The notes beneath the pieces are model-generated. The model had not been told where the DNA came from and ran no database searches. It saw only the letters and a program-made list of their open reading frames with translations. Made by a program: the position numbers and the translations under genes. Shown here piece by piece: positions 40,062 through 46,213 of a stretch of DNA of 46,213 nt (position 1 is its first letter; each line of letters begins with the position of its first letter). The DNA comes from Butyrivibrio sp. AC2005 (GTDB taxonomy: Bacteria; Bacillota; Clostridia; Lachnospirales; Lachnospiraceae), in assembly GCF_000424145.1 (NCBI RefSeq), contig NZ_AUJI01000041.1:1-46213 (forward strand), written 5' to 3'.

Positions 40062-42386
40062 ATGAAAAAGAGTTTTGGGACAAGAGTATTAGCTATGGGC
40101 ATGATATGTACCATGACCATCATTGGTGCATGTGGAAATAAGGAAAATGTAGCTCTGCAGGAAAACGCTGATACTGAACCTGCGATTGACAAGGATCATG
40201 TTTATCGGTGGGAGGACATCGACTTACCTGTAAAGGATAGTAGTTACTGCATTAGCAGTTGCAGCACAGAGGACAGTTTTTTCACACTGATAGGTTACTA
40301 CGAAAGGAGCGAAGCTGCTCCGGAGATAATGAAGGTTGATTATGCTTCCGGAACTGTGACTGAGATTCCGCTTCAATCTGACTATAACATCGCATACAGT
40401 GAGATGACAGCTGACGAAGACGAAAATCTGTATCTGATAAAGACAGTTTACACCGATGATTGGCTGGAAGCTTATGAAAATGAGGAAGAGATTGCCTACT
40501 CGGAAAAATTACGTGCTGACAACACTACTTCTACTATTGTAAAACTTTCAGCAGAAGGGAATATTATATGGGAAAAACCGCTTACTGAGACAGATTCGAA
40601 GCTGACAGTAGGGAGCATGGCCTATGTTAAGGGTAGGGGAATCCTGACCTATAGTAGAGGCGCATCTTCATTTTATGATGAAAACACCGATGAAGGAGAA
40701 GAAATCATAGGGGGAAATGATGATTCTTCTGATGATTACTACTTCGGAAATCTATATATGCTGCGAGATGGCAACGTATATCTATATGACAATTCCTACA
40801 ATGAAAACGGTCTTATCATTAAAAAATACAACCCGGATACGATGGATTTTGATGAAGAGGTTTCTATTCCAAACGATGCTCAGAATGGGAATAGAATCTA
40901 TCCAGGAAAAGCCTTTGATTTTTATGTTGAAGAGCGCTCCGGAATAAAGGCCTTTAATATCGGGGACGAGCAGATGACGCTTGTCTGTGACTTTGAGGCA
41001 TCGGATATAGTAATAAATTACCTGACATATATCGGGGATGATGAAACCGGAAAACTCTTTGTAATAAATGAAATGCCCGATGAAGGATCTGAACTTGCAA
41101 GTTTGACAAAAATCAATCCATCAGAAATTACGGAAAAAGAGATTATCACAGTTGGAACCATTTTCATTTCTGATGAGGTCAGAAAGCGGGTATCTAAATT
41201 CAATAAGAATAGCGAAAAATACAGGATTAAACTGATTGATTATGCTAATGAAAGTGGGGGGACTGATTTATCAGGATATTTTGAATGTGTAGATAAGATT
41301 GGCCTGGAACTGGTTCAGGGGCAAGGCCCGGATATTATGGTGGTTTACCATTCTGCAGCTCTTCAGAATTATGCGAAGAAAGGTGTGTTTGAGCCTCTTG
41401 ATTCATATTTTGAAAATGATCCTGATATTAGCATCTCTGATCTTTTACCCAATGTGGTCGATGCCACAAGAGTAAATGGAGAACTGTATACCGTTGTTCC
41501 GTCTTTTTATGTGAATACCTGTGTTGCAGCTAAAGATAAGCTTGGAAATCAGAAGGTCACACTGGAGAATTATAAAGAAATATGTGAAGCAAATGGCATT
41601 GATCCTGTTGTCGGAATGGGCTATATGACAAGAGATGCAGCCACGGACTTCTACGAAACCACAGGAAGCACTTTTATTAATTATGAAAATGGAACCTGCA
41701 GTTTTGATTCAGAGGGCTTTGTTAATCTTCTGAAATTCATTAATCAGTTTCCGGAAGAAACAGAAGATGATGAAGATAACGATGAGTGGGAAGAATACGA
41801 AACATACTTCAGGCAAAATAAAGCTCTTCTTTTGGATTATACCCTGGCATCTTTTCAGGACTATAAGCTGCTGCTTGATGGATACTTTGGCACGGATGTA
41901 GAGTTTAATGGTTATCCAACAAATGATGGAGGAAAATCCTTCCTCTCCATGGGAATGCAGATAGCAATGAACCACAACTGTAAATATAAAGACGCTGCTT
42001 GGGAATTCATGAAGTCTTTTTATGACTATGATTATCGAAATAAATTACAAAGGGATTTTCCAATAAAGAAAAGTGCTCTTGAAGCGATGGCAGCAAAAGC
42101 GCAGGAAAGACCTTACTATACTAATTCAAAGGGCAAAGAAGTATATACGGGTGATATCCTTGGGATAGGAAATGAGGAATACCAGCTCGATGAACTCTCT
42201 AAGGAAGAAACAGAAACCGTGATAGATTTCATTTCATCGGTGACGGATGTATCAACTAATGAAATCCAGATTGAAAACATAATAACCGAAGAATCCGGGG
42301 CTTATTATGAAAATCAGAAATCTGCGGAAGAGGTGGCTGATATCATACAGAGCCGGGTTAGTCTTTATCTTAGTGAAAATAGCTGA
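40062..42386 (+). CDS. Large solute-binding lipoprotein with N-terminal propeller-like domain
   Basis: A 774-residue lipoprotein with lipobox 'IGAC' (C24). Residues about 45-345 are repetitive beta-strand sequence ('KVDYASGTVTEIPL', 'KLSAEGNIIWEKPL', 'VKGRGILTYSRGA', 'KKYNPDTMDFDEEV') resembling a beta-propeller. From about 360 a family 1 solute-binding fold begins ('LVQGQGPDIMVVYHSAALQN', 'YTVVPSFYVNTCVAAKDKLG', 'LSMGMQIAMNHNCKYKDAAW'). Binding proteins are usually about 420 residues, so the front domain is an addition. No ABC permease is near. ATG 40062 follows AAGGGGA. Lying 69 bases after peptide A, it could bind that peptide or a glycan; this is inference. Confidence 0.72.
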   Translation: MKKSFGTRVLAMGMICTMTIIGACGNKENVALQENADTEPAIDKDHVYRWEDIDLPVKDSSYCISSCSTEDSFFTLIGYYERSEAAPEIMKVDYASGTVTEIPLQSDYNIAYSEMTADEDENLYLIKTVYTDDWLEAYENEEEIAYSEKLRADNTTSTIVKLSAEGNIIWEKPLTETDSKLTVGSMAYVKGRGILTYSRGASSFYDENTDEGEEIIGGNDDSSDDYYFGNLYMLRDGNVYLYDNSYNENGLIIKKYNPDTMDFDEEVSIPNDAQNGNRIYPGKAFDFYVEERSGIKAFNIGDEQMTLVCDFEASDIVINYLTYIGDDETGKLFVINEMPDEGSELASLTKINPSEITEKEIITVGTIFISDEVRKRVSKFNKNSEKYRIKLIDYANESGGTDLSGYFECVDKIGLELVQGQGPDIMVVYHSAALQNYAKKGVFEPLDSYFENDPDISISDLLPNVVDATRVNGELYTVVPSFYVNTCVAAKDKLGNQKVTLENYKEICEANGIDPVVGMGYMTRDAATDFYETTGSTFINYENGTCSFDSEGFVNLLKFINQFPEETEDDEDNDEWEEYETYFRQNKALLLDYTLASFQDYKLLLDGYFGTDVEFNGYPTNDGGKSFLSMGMQIAMNHNCKYKDAAWEFMKSFYDYDYRNKLQRDFPIKKSALEAMAAKAQERPYYTNSKGKEVYTGDILGIGNEEYQLDELSKEETETVIDFISSVTDVSTNEIQIENIITEESGAYYENQKSAEEVADIIQSRVSLYLSENS

Positions 42387-42411
42387 TGGCTGGAAAATAG
42401 GGGTAAAGGGT

Positions 42412-43884
42412 ATGGGAAGATTTTTTTGGACTAAGAGAATTACCATTTGGGCAGTATTCATCATGCTTTTACTGAATGGATGCGGAAATGGTTCATCAGA
42501 GCAAAATGTAACTGAAGATCCTGCGGATATAGAATCATTAACAGATGCTACACCGGTTACAGCAGATGAATATGGGAAATATATAGAAAAACAGTTATCA
42601 GATGTAACAGCGGAACAGCTAAACATAGATGATGCAGAGGTTGAAACTGTTGTATCTGATGATTTAGTGGTTCAAGAAGTTTCTATTGATACCGGGGCAC
42701 GTGAGTTATCTGAAGATGATAAAGACAATTTAATAAAGCAGATTAAGGTATTTTGTGGTAACAATGTTAGCATTACATTTAGCCAGGAAAAAGGTGAAGC
42801 TCCATATATGAGCGATTATGAGGTACTGTGGGATGCACTCAGAAATACCTACCCGTATTTACCGTATCTACAATCTGTGGGAATTGATACGGATGAAATA
42901 TACTCGAGATATGCACAGGAAATAGAATCTGTTTCAGATGAAGACCGATTTTATGGAAAAATAGAAAGCATGCTTTCGGAATTGAATAATTTTGCCCATC
43001 TGCGTGTAATTACACCTAGTGAATACATGAGGGCTTATTATGTTCCGGAAGAAGAGAAAGATATGGTAGCTGAGGAAAATGATCCATATTTAAAAGTTGT
43101 GACCAGCCCTTTGCTTTCTAAACGCTATGATGTGTCTGAGGCCACGGAATATGAGACTGGCTCCGCATCTAATGAGGAAATCTTTTCTCAATACTATTCT
43201 GATTGTGACACGCTATATCTTAAAATATCGTCTTTTGGATGGGATCTTGTTTATAGAGACAGAGATATTATATATGAGTCTTTGGAGCAATATCCTGAAA
43301 CTAAGCATATCATTTTTGACATTACGGGAAATAGTGGGGGAAGCAATTACTATTGGACAGATAATCTGATTTCTCCATTTGGTGGGCACTATGATTACGA
43401 GATTCGTAATTACTATAAATCGTCTCCGTTGTTTGAAGAGTATCGTTCAAATATTGAAACTTTTCCCGTATCCGATTTGAGTGATGCACCTGACTGGGTC
43501 GAGGATTTGGGATTAGACAGATATAGTAAGCTTATTTATAGTATCCCTTCTGATTATTATGAAGGGAAGACAGTCAATAAAGAGATCAAAAGATGGGTTT
43601 TAACAAGTGGTAATGTTTATTCTGCTGCAGAAACATTTACAGGTTTTTGCAAAGCTACTGGTTGGGCTACTATAGTAGGCACACAGACATCGGGGGATGG
43701 TAATCATACTTCACCGATTCTATTGTTACTTCCTGATTCGGGTATACTGATCGGTTTTTCAGACTGCGTAGGCGAAAATCCTGATGGAAGTATTAATGCA
43801 GTTCAGGGAACAGCACCCAATATTCCATGTAAGAAGGGTGAGACACCGCTTGGACGTTGTCTTGAAGAAATCAGGAAAAAATGA
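42412..43884 (+). CDS. S41-family peptidase-like lipoprotein
   Basis: A 490-residue lipoprotein with lipobox 'LNGC' (C24), a helical N-terminal part, then an S41 (tail-specific protease-like) domain. The strand-loop is 'HIIFDITGNSGGSNYYW', nucleophile S404 is in 'NVYSAAETF', and 'TIVGTQTSGDGNHTSP' follows. The catalytic lysine of the CTP/Tsp type, normally at 'GKG', is replaced ('GDG'), as in the S41B/tricorn-like branch, which uses a Ser-His-Glu set. ATG 42412 is chosen because it gives a signal peptide; the open frame extends into the previous gene. It follows the binding lipoprotein by 25 bases. It is a possible processing enzyme for the peptides of this locus. Confidence 0.75.
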   Translation: MGRFFWTKRITIWAVFIMLLLNGCGNGSSEQNVTEDPADIESLTDATPVTADEYGKYIEKQLSDVTAEQLNIDDAEVETVVSDDLVVQEVSIDTGARELSEDDKDNLIKQIKVFCGNNVSITFSQEKGEAPYMSDYEVLWDALRNTYPYLPYLQSVGIDTDEIYSRYAQEIESVSDEDRFYGKIESMLSELNNFAHLRVITPSEYMRAYYVPEEEKDMVAEENDPYLKVVTSPLLSKRYDVSEATEYETGSASNEEIFSQYYSDCDTLYLKISSFGWDLVYRDRDIIYESLEQYPETKHIIFDITGNSGGSNYYWTDNLISPFGGHYDYEIRNYYKSSPLFEEYRSNIETFPVSDLSDAPDWVEDLGLDRYSKLIYSIPSDYYEGKTVNKEIKRWVLTSGNVYSAAETFTGFCKATGWATIVGTQTSGDGNHTSPILLLLPDSGILIGFSDCVGENPDGSINAVQGTAPNIPCKKGETPLGRCLEEIRKK

Positions 43885-43914
43885 TTTTCCGTTACTAATA
43901 AAAAGAATATTCTA

Positions 43915-43948
43915 TGTCACGAAATGTATAGCTCAAACGTTATATATA
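43915..43948 (+). promoter_or_regulatory. Shared ECF-like promoter element, copy 2
   Basis: TGTCACGAAAT (43915-43925), CTC (43932) and CGTTATATA (43938-43946) have the same offsets of 17 and 23 bases as copies 1 and 3. It starts 30 bases after the S41 gene stop and 47 bases before ATG 43993. Confidence 0.72.
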
Positions 43949-43992
43949 TAAGAATCATAGAAAAAAATGTTTACATTGAGAGGAGAATCGGT

Positions 43993-44730
43993 ATGCTTTC
44001 TAACATTTGGAATGCATTTTTGGCTATCGGAATTACTCTTTTAATCGCTATAATATTTTTCTTTATTAGAGAACGATGGGCATGGAGACCTGATAATAAA
44101 AAACTAACCAGATTAATTATTTTTCTGTTTGGCGGGTATGGTTTTTCCTGCCTACTGTGGGTTATAATCTGCGCTCCTTCGTCACTTGGCGTTGGAGAAA
44201 TATTAGCAATGGCATTACCGTATGGAATTCTAACTATTCTGTTCTTTCATTCTATGTTTAAAAAGATTGATGGCGAATCCTTTTCACAAAAATGGCAGGC
44301 GTGGGGGTATTTTGCGTTAGTTATTGTCTATGCTGTTGTGCGGATTGTATTAAATTTTTCCGATGTTGAAGGCAGTACCATTGATGAAAATGCAGTAATA
44401 GAAATGCTTCCGGAGCCGGATCATGTTGTAGTTTATAAAGATGGAACTACAGAGCGTTATGATGAAGGTTCATCTCAATATAACAAGATTGTTAAAAGGC
44501 TAAAAGTCCCATCAACAGAAAAACTTGAGACTATGATAGAGGATGAGACTGTTTCAGAAGCGAAGCAGGATTATGCCATAGAATATGTATATGATACAAA
44601 GCAATACCTTGCGGATAGCACATTTGAATTTGAAAATGTTTTATTTTTCATGAGTGGATGGTGCAAAGGAGAAACTGCTTTCGGAAATGATGAGAGTTAT
44701 GAATCCGGAACGATTGAATTTTACTATTAG
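43993..44730 (+). CDS. Four-helix membrane protein of the peptide locus
   Basis: A 245-residue protein with membrane helices at about 6-25, 42-60, 68-88 and 103-120, and a hydrophilic C-terminal domain of about 125 residues ('PDHVVVYKDGTTERYDEGSS', 'YAIEYVYDTKQYLA', 'ESGTIEFYY'). I recognise no family. The open frame extends to 43924, but the promoter element overlaps that part, and GAGAGGAG sits before ATG 43993, so the shorter start is right. Sharing the ECF-like element with both peptide genes makes it a likely partner, such as immunity, export or sensing. Confidence 0.7.
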   Translation: MLSNIWNAFLAIGITLLIAIIFFFIRERWAWRPDNKKLTRLIIFLFGGYGFSCLLWVIICAPSSLGVGEILAMALPYGILTILFFHSMFKKIDGESFSQKWQAWGYFALVIVYAVVRIVLNFSDVEGSTIDENAVIEMLPEPDHVVVYKDGTTERYDEGSSQYNKIVKRLKVPSTEKLETMIEDETVSEAKQDYAIEYVYDTKQYLADSTFEFENVLFFMSGWCKGETAFGNDESYESGTIEFYY

Positions 44731-44763
44731 TTTCTTGCAGATTATGAGTGGAGGTACGGAGAA

Positions 44764-44907
44764 ATGATATTATTTACTCAAATAATTAATTTCACATTAC
44801 AAGTCTTAATAGTATTATTGATTGTTCAATTTATTAGAAGAAAAGAAGAGATAGTAGCGGCCTTGATCAGAAAGGCAGAAGCTTATTTGAAAAAGCGGAA
44901 AAAATGA
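44764..44907 (+). CDS. Tiny membrane protein, 47 residues
   Basis: GGAGGTACGGAGAA precedes ATG 44764, 33 bases after the four-helix protein. One helix (about 3-23; 'IINFTLQVLIVLLIVQFI') is followed by a basic amphipathic tail, 'RRKEEIVAALIRKAEAYLKK' and 'RKK'. The tail could lie along the membrane. It is probably in the same transcript as the genes on either side. No family is recognised. Confidence 0.6.
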   Translation: MILFTQIINFTLQVLIVLLIVQFIRRKEEIVAALIRKAEAYLKKRKK

Positions 44908-44957
44908 GCCTATGGGACTGAATTAGAAAAACAATTAGTACGTGTTTACGGGAGATT

Positions 44958-45242
44958 ATGAGTATGTTAATGCCATGGGATAAAGCAAAGCTTTTAACAG
45001 ATTCATCAGCAATGGAAATTGCCAGAATTACAGAGATCTTAAAGCATAACAATATTGAATATGAGTGTGTTACAAAAAAGAATGAATCTTCAATTGGAAC
45101 TATGGTGCATGGTTCAATGGGAGCTAGTGTAGGTGGTGGGGGAGCCTTTACTTTTTCACAGTCAGCAGGACCTGTTTCATATGTATATCACGTATTTGTA
45201 AGTAAAAAGAATTTGGAAAGGGCAAATATGCTTATAAGCTGA
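44958..45242 (+). CDS. DUF2007-like small protein, 94 residues
   Basis: A soluble protein with the alpha-beta pattern of the DUF2007 'putative signal-transducing protein' family: 'AMEIARITEILKHNNIEYEC' (helix, then strand), a glycine-rich middle ('GSMGASVGGGGAF'), and 'YHVFVSKKNLERANMLI' at the end. GGGAGA precedes ATG 44958. The biochemical role of the family is not established. It sits between the tiny membrane protein and peptide B. Confidence 0.6.
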   Translation: MSMLMPWDKAKLLTDSSAMEIARITEILKHNNIEYECVTKKNESSIGTMVHGSMGASVGGGGAFTFSQSAGPVSYVYHVFVSKKNLERANMLIS

Positions 45243-45344
45243 CATCATATTGAAAAACAAGGGGGAGAAAAATCAGGCAAAGCATGTCACAAAGAGCAAG
45301 TCATCAAACATTATTATTATGTAATCAGAAATTTCCAATTTTTG

Positions 45345-45378
45345 TGTCCCGAAATGGGCATCTCGCGCGTTATATATA
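45345..45378 (+). promoter_or_regulatory. Shared ECF-like promoter element, copy 3
   Basis: TGTCCCGAAAT (45345-45355), CTC (45362) and CGTTATATA (45368-45376), again with offsets 17 and 23. It lies 27 bases before peptide B and continues as TATAGGAAT, similar to copy 2's TATAAGAAT. Confidence 0.72.
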
Positions 45379-45405
45379 TAGGAATACTAATTCGGAGGGT
45401 GAACT

Positions 45406-45585
45406 ATGTATGTAAAAAAGCGAATAACAATCTGTTTTGGGGTAGTTGTAACTGCAATTCTTGTGGCAGCAATATTTTTCAGCTTAAGGCCAAGACCAGA
45501 GCCTTTTACTGATACTATGCAGGAAGTTGAACAACAGATTACTTTTGAAGATGTTAAAAGCTGTGGATGGGTAGATTGTTTTTAA
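45406..45585 (+). CDS. KSCGWVDCF small peptide B, 59 residues
   Basis: ATG 45406 follows TTCGGAGGG. The product starts 'MYVKKRITICFGVVVTAILV', has 'RPEPFT' after the membrane segment, and ends 'ITFEDVKSCGWVDCF'. Over the last 14 residues it differs from peptide A only by conservative changes (V/I, D/E, I/V), then is identical for nine. The shared 'KK', 'IC.GV' and 'PEP' show common descent. Two copies with the same promoter and an invariant C-terminus argue for a product acting through its C-terminus. Confidence 0.75.
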   Translation: MYVKKRITICFGVVVTAILVAAIFFSLRPRPEPFTDTMQEVEQQITFEDVKSCGWVDCF

Positions 45586-45609
45586 GGTGCTTAAGGGAGG
45601 ATTTTGACA

Positions 45610-46061
45610 ATGAAAAAACTAATGTGGGGTGTTTAATTGTTGGCGTAATATTACTGGTTTGCTTTTTATGGACCATAGATGTCAGCAGTGGCATTGAGGG
45701 GGCTTCACAGATCATATTTATACGTATATTAGACTTTCCATCACTATTTTGCATTATAGGAATTACTCTTATTATATTAGCAGCAAGCGGAAAAGCTGGT
45801 GGCTTTTTTAGGGTGCTTTCAAAGGAAACTAAAATAGAAGATAATGCAACAAGGCATGAATGTGTGGTTGCTGTTAACTGTGCTATAGCAGGAGTTATTA
45901 TTTCAAGTTTAATAGGTGCAGCTATCTATGGAATATGCCTTTCAGTGTTTAGCGAAGATCTAGAATCTTTTATATTCAAGTTCTTTTTGATTTTTGTTCC
46001 GCTACTATATGGATTCATTATCACGGCATTATTGATTCCAATTAAGTGCAAGTTTGAGTAG
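45610..46061 (+). CDS. Four-helix membrane protein with a frame break at its start
   Basis: The ideal start, GGGAGG (45595-45600) then ATG 45610, gives 'MKKLMWGV' and stops at 45636. The main frame runs from 45567 to 46061 and contains 'LIVGVILLVCFLWTIDVSSG' and three more helices. A one-base shift at GTTTAA would join 'MKKLMWGV' to 'LIVGVILLV', a natural signal-like N-terminus. It is therefore a frameshifted gene, a programmed shift, or a gene starting at ATG 45567 inside peptide B. No family is recognised. Being 24 bases after peptide B, it may be its partner. Confidence 0.5.
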
Positions 46062-46213
46062 TGTAATCACAAAAAATATGAATTGCATGTAATGATGAAT
46101 GAACTAAACGGATAATAAAATTATATGATCTCTCGGAATCTTGAGTGATCATGCCAGCTAAATTCTGGCAATTGAACTTTGACAAGTGAATATTACCCAA
46201 GATGAAAAAAAGA
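46062..46213 (+). other. Window end, no gene seen
   Basis: About 150 AT-rich bases with one short inverted repeat (TGCCAG at 46152 and CTGGCA at 46165) and no supported frame or promoter. Confidence 0.4.

Noticed and set aside
42307..42411. Upstream extension of the S41 lipoprotein
   Set aside because: It overlaps the previous gene and would bury the signal peptide and lipobox. ATG 42412 gives a proper lipoprotein start.
43924..43992. Longer start of the four-helix membrane protein
   Set aside because: The stretch overlaps the conserved promoter element, and a ribosome site sits before ATG 43993.

Overview
The window is low-GC DNA from an anaerobic Firmicute. It is most likely a member of the Lachnospiraceae in the Butyrivibrio/Pseudobutyrivibrio neighbourhood. 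That placement is inferred from strong AGGAGG ribosome sites, GHKL and BceRS-type two-component systems, BspA-like LRR and EF-hand proteins, an AAA/PD-(D/E)XK ATPase and heavy accessory content. No rRNA, tRNA or housekeeping gene is visible to fix the taxonomy.

Layout. 1-342 is the right end of an ISL3-family insertion sequence. 345-10.8 kb is a resistance-like block: CPBP protease, a Mef-like MFS exporter with a leader-peptide/hairpin attenuator, a MATE exporter, a BceRS-like two-component system with its FtsX-type ABC transporter, a truncated GNAT gene and an alpha/beta hydrolase. Three copies of one covarying hairpin element separate these units. 10.8-15.9 kb holds small ORFs, gene remnants and an operon pairing a 7TM-PAS-GHKL kinase with a solute-binding lipoprotein. 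15.9-21 kb is a second BceRS/ABC module with the same TNACA-N4-TGTAA operator. 21.1-25 kb is a LytTR/GHKL two-component system with matching LytTR direct repeats before the system and before a 42-residue peptide gene, followed by a CTTAGTG repeat array and an EF-hand protein. 25-27.6 kb is an overlapping XRE/ImmA-IrrE/PIN operon. 27.7-29.4 kb has tiny membrane proteins and an LRR protein. 29.6-31.2 kb is an AAA/PD-(D/E)XK protein. 31.2-36.7 kb is a split regulatory unit: response regulator, BcrA-type ABC transporter with two permeases, erythromycin-esterase homologue, then the kinase. 36.8-39.5 kb has a methyltransferase and a convergent two-component system.

The most unusual part is 39.7-46 kb. 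Two paralogous small proteins of 58 and 59 residues each have an N-terminal membrane segment and end in the identical KSCGWVDCF. They flank a large solute-binding lipoprotein, an S41-protease-like lipoprotein and membrane proteins. Both peptide genes and one membrane-protein gene share a precisely spaced promoter element, TGTCMCGAAAT-N6-CTC-N3-CGTTATATA, which resembles an ECF-sigma promoter. I read this as a candidate undescribed peptide system under a dedicated regulator not present here. This is inference from sequence pattern; no search was run.

Working together, most of the window is envelope sensing and export: five histidine kinases paired with or next to response regulators, one orphan kinase, three ABC transporters and two drug exporters. 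Several peptide or small-membrane-protein genes are interleaved with decayed fragments (three GNAT remnants, an LRR tail, an RNA-methyltransferase tail), so the region looks like a turnover hotspot.
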